DNA of 29,891 nucleotides from Lachnospiraceae bacterium (lineage in GTDB: Bacteria; Bacillota; Clostridia; Lachnospirales; Lachnospiraceae): positions 1-29,891 of the forward strand of contig CAAEMZ010000034.1 of the NCBI GenBank assembly GCA_900757195.1, written 5' to 3'. Below, one piece after another: positions 5,896-12,676 of the stretch. Below the pieces are notes generated by a model. The model was not told where the DNA came from. It saw only the letters and a program-made list of their open reading frames with translations, and ran no database searches. Position 1 is the first letter of the stretch. Every line of letters begins with the position of its first letter. Both the position numbers and the translations under genes were made by a program.

Positions 5896-7659
5896 ATGTT
5901 TCGCTTTATTATACGAATGTTCCAGAAACTTTTAGCGAAGGACTGGAGCAAGATTATTGTCAACTGGATCTGGATTTACCAGTATGTGAAGAAATACTGG
6001 CTGCAGATTATTATATATACGTGTCTCAACCTGTTCGGTACGGTATTTGGCCTGGCGGGCAGTGTTGTATCCAAAAATCTGATTGATGCGGTGACCGGAT
6101 TTAATACTCAGTCCATCGGCTGGGCGTTTGCCATGTATATCGGTCTGGGCATTAGTCGTGTATTCATTAATATTGTTACAGGAAAGATTTCTCTGTTGAT
6201 TCAGACGAAGGTGTCCAATGAAATCCGGGCAGATATTTTCGACCAGGTCATGTGTACGGAATGGGAGGCTATGTCAGAATATTCAACAGGTGACCTTTTG
6301 GTGCGTATTTCTGGGGATACAGGGATGATTTCAAACAGCGTGCTCAGTTTTATTCCAAGCGTGGTGACAACCGTTGCCAATTTTGTCGGAGCTTTTGTTA
6401 TTGTCTGTTATCATGATCCGCTGATGGCTCTTATTGCCCTCGCGGGGGCACCGGTGACAGTACTTACGTCCCGCTATCGTCTGGAAAAAATGCAGCAGTT
6501 CCAGCGGGAGAGTCAGAAGATGTCCAGTAAGAAGATGGCCTTCGACCAGGAAACTTTTCAGAATGTCCAGTCGATTAAGGCTTTTGGACTGATTGACCAG
6601 TTTTCTCAGAAAATGCGCCAGATTCAGACGGATGCTCTGGATTTGTCTCTGCGTCAGTACAGATATCAGTCCTGGTCCAGTATTATTATGTCTCTGACGG
6701 CCCTTGCGGTCAGTTATGCCTGCTATGGTTTTGCGGTCTATCGCCTGTAGCAGGGAGATATCTCCTATGGTACGATGACCTTATTTATATCGATGGCTTC
6801 GTCCCTTAGCGGTTCTTTCAGCTCTGTGGTGAGTCTTATACCGACGGCAATTCGGGCGGCAACCAGCGCGGAGCGTGTGATGGATATTATCAGTCTTCCG
6901 CGGGAATCCTATAAGGACTTAAAGGCGGCGGAAAAGATTCGCGAAAGAGGTTTGAAACAGGGAACATTTATACAGATGCAGGATGTGGACTTTTTCTATA
7001 AAGACGGGAGACCTGTTTACAAAGGTGCCTGTCTGACAGCAAATCCAGGAGAAATTGTGGCGTTGATTGGTCCGTCAGGCCAGGGAAAAACGACAACCCT
7101 TCGGTTGCTTTTAGGTCTGATTCAGCCGGGAAAAGGAAAGTTAAGGGTTGGAAATCCGGGTGAAGCCGGCTTGGAAGTTTCTCCGTCGACCCGTTGCCTT
7201 TTCAGCTATGTGCCACAGGGAAATACGATGTTTTACGGAACCATTGCGGAGAATCTACGGATGGTAAAACCGGAGGCTTCGGATGAAGAACTGCAGGAGG
7301 CGCTGGAAGCGGCTCATGCCTGGAATTTTGTCAGTAGGCTGGAAAAGGGGATGGATACGATTGTCGGAGAGCGTGGTCTGGGATTTTCCGAAGGACAGAA
7401 CCAGCGTCTTTCCATTGCGCGAGCATTGCTGGCCGATGCGCCGATCCTGCTTCTGGATGAGGCGACCAGCGCCCTGGATGTGGCGACGGAACGCAGGGTG
7501 CTCCGGAGCATTATGAAGAAAGATCCGCATCGGACAATCATCGTGACGGCTCATCGTCCGAGCGTATTTTCTATGTGCAGCAGAGTCTATAAGATCGAAG
7601 ATGAGACGGTTCAGGAAGTGGATGAACAGGGAATTCAGCAGTTTTTGGAGGCATTTTAA
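5896..7659 (+). pseudogene. ABC exporter (membrane domain plus ATPase) interrupted by an amber codon
   Basis: The frame 5896-7659 would encode 587 residues, the usual length of a half-size ABC exporter, but TAG at 6748-6750 (codon 285) stops it late in the membrane domain. The frame resumes directly with QGDISYGTMTLF. Related transporters usually have tryptophan at this place, so a single TGG to TAG change explains it. Numbering across the stop: Walker A GPSGQGKT 392-399, signature FSEGQ 497-501, Walker B LLLDEA with D521 and E522. There is no N-terminal C39 peptidase. TAG is the normal stop of pqqD, precursor 2, ilvN, ilvD and parE, so general recoding is unlikely. Either the exporter is dead in this strain, or two pieces (5896-6750, and from ATG 6775) are made, or there is suppression. 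It lies at the end of the peptide cluster and was probably its exporter. Confidence 0.8.
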
Positions 7660-7670
7660 ATGGAAAGGAC

Positions 7671-7823
7671 TCAGTGTTTTTTTCGATGTCGACGGATAAA
7701 ATCCATCTGTTCGTCATCTTCGGACATTTTGTCATGAATGTTGGACGGGCAAAGGATACAGTAAAGTAAGAGGGCAGTAGCAATAAACAGAAAAATAACC
7801 AGAAAAATAACCAGATATTTCAG
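7671..7823 (-). CDS. Small single-span membrane protein with apparent CTG start
   Basis: 50 residues on the minus strand, in an otherwise empty gap. Read from CTG at 7823-7821 it begins (M)KYLVIFLVIFLF and continues with a strongly hydrophobic helix to about residue 25, then an acidic stretch (MSEDDEQMDF, 33-42) and a basic end RRHRKKH. GGGAGGG lies 7 bases before the CTG, and a stop lies a few codons upstream in frame without any ATG, GTG or TTG between. The start was therefore probably ATG and is now CTG. The layout of short hydrophobic helix plus charged tail is common in small Lachnospiraceae proteins. A 12-base direct repeat encodes LVIFLVIF. Function unknown. Confidence 0.6.
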   Translation of the reverse strand: MKYLVIFLVIFLFIATALLLYCILCPSNIHDKMSEDDEQMDFIRRHRKKH

Positions 7824-7837
7824 GTAGGGTCCCTCCC

Positions 7838-7866
7838 TTGATTAAACAGTTTGCAGGAGATATAAT
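7838..7866 (+). promoter_or_regulatory. Promoter for the PHP phosphatase gene
   Basis: TTGATT (7838-7843), a 17-base spacer and TATAAT (7861-7866), about 65 bases before the phosphatase ATG. It overlaps the ribosome site region of the divergent small membrane protein. Confidence 0.65.
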
Positions 7867-7930
7867 GGGTTATGATAGTATATGCAGGGGCTGAAAGGAT
7901 TATGCAGAAAGAGGATATTGGAGGAAAGGT

Positions 7931-8668
7931 ATGATTGATATACATTCGCACATTCTTCCGGGAGTAGATGATGGAGCGATGAATATAGAGGAATCTCTTG
8001 AGATGGCGGCGATGGCGGCGGAAAGCGGTGTGGACTATATTGTAGCAACGCCCCACTGCAATATTCCTGGGGTTTACGATAATTATTGGGGACCTTCAAT
8101 GAAAGAAAGTCTGGTGAAGCTGAGACGTGCTGTGAATGAATGTGATATTCCGATTCGGGTTGTGGCAGGGATGGAGATTTTTGTAACACCGGAGCTTCCG
8201 GATTTGTTCCGAAAGAAAAAGCTTCTGACATTGAATGGAACCAGGTATTTTTTGACGGAGTTTGATTTTAGCGAAGATATGCAGGAATGTGATAAAGTTC
8301 TTAAGGAATGTAAAAGCCTGGGCTTTATTCCTGTTATTGCCCATCCGGAGAGGTATTATTTTATTCAGGAGTATCCGGAATATGTCTTCGAATGGTTAAA
8401 ACAGGGTTATGGTATTCAGGTGAATAAAGGCAGTATTTTGGGAAGATTCGGGCGTGCGGCCAGACGGACGGCAGATACACTTTTGGAGCAGGGGATGATT
8501 TCCTGTGTGGCCAGTGATGCCCATTCGTCTTATCAGAGGACGCCTTTTATGGGAGAAATTTATGATTATCTGATGGAGGAATACGGACCGGCCTATACGC
8601 AGGTGCTTTTGGAGAATAATCCAAAGCGGATTTTGGCTGGAAAAGAACTTGTAAAAAACTGGGGATAA
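7931..8668 (+). CDS. CpsB/YwqE-type PHP protein tyrosine phosphatase
   Basis: 245 residues, the normal length for the family. Metal-binding motifs of the PHP fold are clear: DIHSHILPGVDDG (3-15), ATPHC (39-43), GMEIF, HPER (138-141) and SDAH (195-198). These manganese-dependent enzymes remove phosphate from tyrosine kinases that control capsule or exopolysaccharide assembly. GGAGG at 7920-7924 precedes the ATG. No tyrosine kinase or capsule gene is nearby, so its partner must be elsewhere. A large hairpin separates it from eno. Confidence 0.9.
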   Translation: MIDIHSHILPGVDDGAMNIEESLEMAAMAAESGVDYIVATPHCNIPGVYDNYWGPSMKESLVKLRRAVNECDIPIRVVAGMEIFVTPELPDLFRKKKLLTLNGTRYFLTEFDFSEDMQECDKVLKECKSLGFIPVIAHPERYYFIQEYPEYVFEWLKQGYGIQVNKGSILGRFGRAARRTADTLLEQGMISCVASDAHSSYQRTPFMGEIYDYLMEEYGPAYTQVLLENNPKRILAGKELVKNWG

Positions 8669-8669
8669 A

Positions 8670-8724
8670 AACCTTCTGCGCAGAACATACTAGGATAAAA
8701 ATATGTCTACGCAGGAGGTTTTTT
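8670..8724 (+). terminator. Terminator-like hairpin that contains the eno ribosome site
   Basis: AACCTTCTGCG (8670-8680) pairs with CGCAGGAGGTT (8710-8720), with one T-G pair. After a mismatch the stem continues AGA-CAT/ATGTCT (8682-8688 with one bulged A, and 8703-8708), leaving a loop of about 14 bases. TTTTTT (8719-8724) follows, and the eno ATG is the next base. The descending arm holds GGAGG (8714-8718), the eno Shine-Dalgarno site. The hairpin can therefore end the phosphatase transcript and also hide the eno start in any read-through RNA. Confidence 0.72.
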
Positions 8725-10005
8725 ATGTCGAAAGAGATTGTTCAGGTAAAAGGACGGGAGGTTCTGGATTCCCGGGGGAATCCGACGGTTGAGGTAGAGG
8801 TTACGGTGAAGGATGGCAGTGTCGGAAGGGCAATCGTGCCTTCCGGGGCATCGACGGGCATTTATGAGGCTCTGGAGCTCCGGGATGAGGAAATGGGCCG
8901 TTATGGCGGCAAAGGAGTCCGGAAGGCTGTCGCTCATGTCAACGACGAAATTGCAAAGGCGCTCTGCGGGATGAGGGTGACCTGCCAGCAGGAAATCGAT
9001 GCCAGACTGATGGAAGCGGACGGTACGGAAGCAAAGAAAAATCTCGGGGCCAATGCGGTGCTAGGCGCATCCCTGGCCTGCGCCCGGGCCGGGGCTCAGG
9101 TTTATAAGCAGCCCTTATATCGTTATATCGGCGGTGTGGCAGGCACGCTGCTTCCGATGCCGATGATGAACATTTTAAACGGGGGCGCCCATGCGGACAA
9201 CAGTATTGACTTTCAGGAATTTATGATTGTGCCTGTGGGGGCGGAAACCTTTAAGGAAGCCCTTCGGATGGGCTGTGAAGTTTTTCATTCCCTGAAGGGC
9301 GTGTTAAAGGAGATGCATATGAACACAGCTGTCGGTGACGAGGGCGGATTTGCGCCGAACCTGTCCGGCAACGAAGAGGGTCTGAAAGTTATTATGGCGG
9401 CTATTGAGAAGGCCGGCTATGTTCCCGGAAAGGATATAAGCCTGGCGCTGGATGTGGCCAGCAGTGAATTTTATAAGGATGGAAAATATATTCTTTCCGG
9501 CGAAGGAAATAAAGTATTTGACAGTCGGGCAATAACGGCGTATTATGGTGAATTAATAGAAAATTATCCGATCGTGTCTATCGAAGACGGCTGCGATCAG
9601 GATGACTGGGAAGGCTGGCAGCGTTTGACACAGAAACTCGGCCGGAAAGTACAGCTTGTCGGGGATGATTTTTTTGTGACGAATACAAAGCGGCTGGAGG
9701 AAGGCATCCGACGGTCGGCGGCCAATGCCATTTTGATTAAGCCGAATCAGATCGGTACGCTGACGGAAACCATTCAGGCTGTCCAGATGGCTTCGAATAA
9801 CGGATATGGTGCGATTATGTCCCATCGTTCCGGAGAAAGTGAAGACACGACCATTGCGGATCTGGCAGTTGGGCTGAACTGCGGTCAGATTAAGACCGGT
9901 TCCCTTTCCAGAACGGACCGTCTGGCGAAGTATAACCAGCTTTTGCGGATTGAGGAAAGGCTTGGAAGGGCGGCAAGGTTTGTAAATCCTTTTAAAACCA
10001 CATAA
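8725..10005 (+). CDS. eno: Enolase
   Basis: 426 residues, full length. It converts 2-phosphoglycerate to phosphoenolpyruvate in the cytosol. Landmarks: SGASTGIYEALELRD (40-54), NILNGGAHADN (149-159), GDEGGFAP (204-211, catalytic E206), the metal ligands D243, E287 and D314, LIKPNQIGTLTET with K339, and SHRSGESEDTTIADL (366-380). The start ATG has GGAGG 6 bases upstream, inside the hairpin described at 8670-8724. No separate promoter is obvious, so it may depend on read-through from the phosphatase promoter. Confidence 0.97.
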   Translation: MSKEIVQVKGREVLDSRGNPTVEVEVTVKDGSVGRAIVPSGASTGIYEALELRDEEMGRYGGKGVRKAVAHVNDEIAKALCGMRVTCQQEIDARLMEADGTEAKKNLGANAVLGASLACARAGAQVYKQPLYRYIGGVAGTLLPMPMMNILNGGAHADNSIDFQEFMIVPVGAETFKEALRMGCEVFHSLKGVLKEMHMNTAVGDEGGFAPNLSGNEEGLKVIMAAIEKAGYVPGKDISLALDVASSEFYKDGKYILSGEGNKVFDSRAITAYYGELIENYPIVSIEDGCDQDDWEGWQRLTQKLGRKVQLVGDDFFVTNTKRLEEGIRRSAANAILIKPNQIGTLTETIQAVQMASNNGYGAIMSHRSGESEDTTIADLAVGLNCGQIKTGSLSRTDRLAKYNQLLRIEERLGRAARFVNPFKTT

Positions 10006-10031
10006 TTAACGCATTAATGGACTAAAGTATG

Positions 10032-10060
10032 TTGACAAAACAGGAGGAACTAACTATAAT
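10032..10060 (+). promoter_or_regulatory. Perfect consensus promoter for ilvN-ilvC
   Basis: TTGACA (10032-10037), a 17-base spacer and TATAAT (10055-10060). Both boxes match consensus exactly. The predicted start, about 10067, is only a few bases before the hairpin at 10069-10098. Confidence 0.85.
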
Positions 10061-10068
10061 AAGTAAAC

Positions 10069-10101
10069 AGCGGGTGCTTCACACCGAAGCGCCCGGCTTT
10101 T
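10069..10101 (+). terminator. GC-rich hairpin with T tract just after the ilvN transcription start
   Basis: GGGTGCTTC (10072-10080) pairs with GAAGCGCCC (10086-10094) with one T-G pair and a 5-base loop; outer AGC/GCT add three pairs around a bulge, then TTTT. It could be the eno terminator lying downstream of the ilvN promoter, an attenuator, or a 5' RNA-stabilising stem. There is no room for an antiterminator upstream of it in an RNA that starts at the promoter above. Confidence 0.6.
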
Positions 10102-10123
10102 AAATAGCTAGGAAGGTGCAGGT

Positions 10124-10624
10124 ATGGAACAGAAAAGAGCGTTTTCATTATTGGTAGAAAACACTTCCAGTGTTTTGAGCCGTGTGGCAGGTTTTTTCAC
10201 CCGAAGAGGGTATAATATCGACAGTATCGCCGCCGGTGTGACTATGGACCCGCGGATTACGCGAATTACAGTAGTTGCACATGGTGATGATCTGATTCTT
10301 GAACAGATTGAGAAACAGCTCCGTAAGATGGTGGATGTTCTGGATGTCAAGAAGCTGAATGAAGGTGTTTCAGTCTGCCGGGAATTGATTATGGTCAAGA
10401 TCCGTGCAAGCGCAGAAGAGCGTCAGGCGATCGTTGCTGTCACGGATATTTTCCGTGCAAAGGTTGTCGATGTGGGACCGGAGTCGATGATTATCGAACT
10501 CACGGGAAATCAGTCGAAGCTGGAAGCATTTATTCAGTTATTGAGCAACTATGAGATTCTGGAACTGGCCCGGACCGGAGTGACCGGTTTGTCGCGTGGT
10601 TCAGATGACGTCAAATATTTTTAG
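10124..10624 (+). CDS. ilvN: Acetolactate synthase small (regulatory) subunit
   Basis: 166 residues. The N-terminal ACT domain reads FSLLVENTSSVLSRVAGFFTRRGYNIDSI (7-35) and is followed by RITRITVV; the C-terminal IlvN domain contains RAKVVDVGPESMIIELTGN. The subunit activates the large subunit and mediates valine feedback. Its catalytic partner ilvB is 18 kb away at 28205-29884 in another operon. Together with ilvC it forms a short operon driven by the consensus promoter at 10032. The start ATG is preceded by GGAAGGTGCAGG. Confidence 0.95.
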   Translation: MEQKRAFSLLVENTSSVLSRVAGFFTRRGYNIDSIAAGVTMDPRITRITVVAHGDDLILEQIEKQLRKMVDVLDVKKLNEGVSVCRELIMVKIRASAEERQAIVAVTDIFRAKVVDVGPESMIIELTGNQSKLEAFIQLLSNYEILELARTGVTGLSRGSDDVKYF

Positions 10625-10629
10625 CTCCA

Positions 10630-10682
10630 AAATAATATAACCCGTCTGGTGCCTGTGAAGGGACACCGCGTCTGTATTATTT
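10630..10682 (+). promoter_or_regulatory. Inverted repeat in the ilvN-ilvC gap
   Basis: AAATAATA (10630-10637) and TATTATTT (10675-10682) are exact inverted repeats, with an inner GGTG/CACC pair (10648-10651/10664-10667). No T tract follows, so it is not a terminator. It may be an RNA processing or translation-control stem before ilvC, or chance. Confidence 0.3.
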
Positions 10683-10723
10683 GAAGATACATATTAAAAG
10701 TTTAACAGGCAGGAGGAAGAACA

Positions 10724-11740
10724 ATGGCTAAGATTTTTTATCAGGAAGACTGTAACTTATCCCTTTTAGAAGGAAAAACAATCGCAATTATCGGTTACGG
10801 CAGCCAGGGACATGCACACGCTTTGAATTTAAAGGATTCAGGATGTCATGTTATTATCGGACTTTATGAAGGAAGTAAATCATGGGCAAAAGCAGAAGCT
10901 CAGGGATTTGAAGTATTTACTGCAGCAGAAGCTGCTAAAAGAGCAGATATCATCATGATTCTTATCAACGATGAACTTCAGGCAGATATGTACAAGAACG
11001 ACATTGAACCAAACCTTGAAGAAGGTAATATGTTAATGTTCGCTCATGGTTTCAATATCCACTACGGATGTATCGTTCCTCCAAAGAACGTTGATATCAC
11101 TATGATCGCTCCAAAAGCACCAGGTCATACTGTAAGAAGCGAATTCCAGGAAGGTAAAGGAACACCTTGTCTGGTTGCTGTTTACCAGGATTATACAGGA
11201 AAAGCTCAGGAAATGGCTCTGGCATACTCTCTGGGAATCGGCGGCGCAAGAGCCGGCGTTCTTGAAACAACTTTCAAGACAGAAACAGAAACAGACCTTT
11301 TCGGAGAACAGGCAGTTCTTTGCGGTGGTGTCTGTGCATTAATGCAGGCTGGTTTCGAAACATTAGTTGAAGCTGGTTATGACCCAAGAAATGCTTATTT
11401 TGAATGTATCCACGAAATGAAATTAATCGTTGACCTGATTTACCAGAGCGGTTTTGCAGGTATGAGATACTCCATCTCCAACACTGCAGAATACGGCGAT
11501 TACATCACAGGTCCGAAGATCGTTACAGACGAAACAAAGAAAGCGATGAAGAAAATCCTTTCCGATATCCAGGATGGTACTTTTGCAAAAGACTTCCTGT
11601 TAGATATGTCTCCTGCAGGACGTCAGGTTCATTTCAAAGCAATGCGTGCAAAAGCAGCAGCGCATCCATCGGAAATCGTTGGCGAAGAAATTCGTAAACT
11701 GTATAGCTGGAATGGCGAAGGAAAATTAATCGATAACTAA
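10724..11740 (+). CDS. ilvC: Ketol-acid reductoisomerase
   Basis: 338 residues, the class I (short) form. It converts acetolactate or acetohydroxybutyrate to the dihydroxyacid using a nicotinamide cofactor and magnesium. The Rossmann motif is GYGSQGHAHALN (24-35), and ETDLFGEQ holds acidic metal ligands. The cofactor loop reads GLYEGSKSW (46-54): S51 and S53, which hold the 2'-phosphate of NADPH, are kept, but the usual arginine of GLR is Tyr48. Codon use differs from neighbours: proline is mostly CCA/CCT here, against CCG in eno and pflB, as seen in very highly expressed genes. AGGAGGAAG precedes the ATG. A 9-bp inverted repeat spans its stop codon. Confidence 0.97.
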   Translation: MAKIFYQEDCNLSLLEGKTIAIIGYGSQGHAHALNLKDSGCHVIIGLYEGSKSWAKAEAQGFEVFTAAEAAKRADIIMILINDELQADMYKNDIEPNLEEGNMLMFAHGFNIHYGCIVPPKNVDITMIAPKAPGHTVRSEFQEGKGTPCLVAVYQDYTGKAQEMALAYSLGIGGARAGVLETTFKTETETDLFGEQAVLCGGVCALMQAGFETLVEAGYDPRNAYFECIHEMKLIVDLIYQSGFAGMRYSISNTAEYGDYITGPKIVTDETKKAMKKILSDIQDGTFAKDFLLDMSPAGRQVHFKAMRAKAAAHPSEIVGEEIRKLYSWNGEGKLIDN

Positions 11741-11746
11741 TTTTCC
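11720..11746 (+). repeat. Inverted repeat over the ilvC stop codon
   Basis: GGAAAATTA (11720-11728) and TAATTTTCC (11738-11746) are exact 9-base inverted repeats with a 9-base loop. No T run follows, and the pflA promoter starts at 11750. It may protect the 3' end of the ilvC transcript. Confidence 0.35.
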
Positions 11747-11749
11747 CTA

Positions 11750-11778
11750 TTGACAAAAAAATCAGATTAGATTAAAAT
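11750..11778 (+). promoter_or_regulatory. Promoter for the riboswitch-pflA-pflB transcript
   Basis: TTGACA (11750-11755), a 17-base spacer and TAAAAT (11773-11778). The expected start, about 11785, coincides with the 5' end of the ZTP riboswitch. Confidence 0.8.
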
Positions 11779-11785
11779 CTGAAAC

Positions 11786-11885
11786 ATAACATATGACTGA
11801 CGGATAAGTGGGAAAACCACATGAAGTATGTTTATGATATGGCCGACCGTCTGGGCAACAGCCCAGGCAGTCGGCTGTTTTTTTA
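11786..11885 (+). ncRNA. ZTP (pfl motif) riboswitch with overlapping terminator
   Basis: P1 is AACATA (11788-11793) with TATGTT (11827-11832). Inside it are ACTGACGGATAAG and the P2 stem GTGG/CCAC (11808-11811/11817-11820), matching the 5' half of the pfl motif. After a linker comes GGCCGACCGTCTGGGCA (11841-11857), the conserved 3' half. That half is also the left arm of a long terminator: GCCGAC/GTCGGC and CTGGGC/GCCCAG, followed by a T run at 11878-11884. The class binds ZTP/ZMP, which signals shortage of 10-formyltetrahydrofolate, and normally turns genes on by preventing termination. A pyruvate formate-lyase operon downstream is one of its classic targets, supplying formate for the one-carbon pool. 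Identified by motif, not by covariance search. Confidence 0.87.
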
Positions 11886-11943
11886 TCTCTTTGCACGAAA
11901 ATTATGGGCAAAGGACGTTATTGATTGAAAGGAGGAGTGAGAA

Positions 11944-12657
11944 ATGACATACGGACGGATTCATTCAATCGAATCTATGGGGCTGGTTGACGGCCCGGGA
12001 GTACGTTCCGTTGTTTTTTTTCAGGGCTGCCGTCTCAGATGCCAGTATTGTCATAATCCGGATACATGGTCGCTCACCGGAAAGGATGCACAGCATATTT
12101 CCGCGGAAGCTCTCGTAAAAAAATTATCCCGCTTCAAACCTTATTATGGAGACAGAGGGGGCGTGACATTTTCAGGCGGAGAGCCTCTGCTTGAGAAAGA
12201 TTTTCTTCTGGAAGCGCTGATACGGTGTAAACAGGCCGGTATCCATACCTGCCTGGATACGGCCGGATGCGGCGATGGAGATTACGGGGAAATACTTCGG
12301 TATACGGACCTGGTTCTTATGGATATAAAGCATTATACGGAGGAAGGCTATCGGAAGGTAACGGGAATGGATTTTGAAGCGTCCCGTCGTTTTCTGGAAA
12401 CAGTTCAGCAGATGAACGTGCCGATGTGGATTCGCCACGTTGTTGTTCCAGGTCTCACCGACGGGGAGACCCATTTGGAAGGACTGAAAACATATATTCA
12501 GTCACTGAAAAATGTTGAGCGTGTAGAGCTGCTTCCCTATCATGTCCTCGGTGTCCATAAATATAAAGCTTTGGGTATTCCCTATCCGTTGGAAGGTGTG
12601 GAACCGATGAATCCGGAATTACTTTCAGACTGGCAGATACGCATGAACACGATTTGA
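11944..12657 (+). CDS. pflA: Pyruvate formate-lyase activating enzyme
   Basis: 237 residues. This radical SAM enzyme abstracts hydrogen from the key glycine of PflB. The cluster motif is C30, C34, C37 (CRLRCQYC), preceded by VDGPGVRSVVFFQG, and the SAM motif is FSGGEPLL (77-84). AAAGGAGGAG precedes the ATG. It is separated from pflB by only 19 bases, so the two are co-transcribed, both under the ZTP riboswitch. Gene order activase then lyase is reversed relative to Escherichia coli. Confidence 0.96.
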   Translation: MTYGRIHSIESMGLVDGPGVRSVVFFQGCRLRCQYCHNPDTWSLTGKDAQHISAEALVKKLSRFKPYYGDRGGVTFSGGEPLLEKDFLLEALIRCKQAGIHTCLDTAGCGDGDYGEILRYTDLVLMDIKHYTEEGYRKVTGMDFEASRRFLETVQQMNVPMWIRHVVVPGLTDGETHLEGLKTYIQSLKNVERVELLPYHVLGVHKYKALGIPYPLEGVEPMNPELLSDWQIRMNTI

Positions 12658-12676
12658 AGAAAGGAAGGAACTTACA

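Noticed and set aside
5880..6086. 68-codon frame at the start of the exporter
   Set aside because: It overlaps the exporter in another frame; the exporter frame has the conserved protein.
6748..6750. Pyrrolysine or general amber recoding
   Set aside because: TAG is the ordinary stop of pqqD, precursor 2, ilvN, ilvD and parE in this window, and no recoding element is visible.
7571..7783. 70-codon minus-strand frame
   Set aside because: It runs antisense into the exporter end and has no protein-like pattern; the different frame 7671-7823 has the ribosome site and membrane helix.
10661..10670. T-box-like GGACACCGCG before ilvC
   Set aside because: Only a partial match, the gap is 99 bases, and no specifier stem or terminator pair is present.
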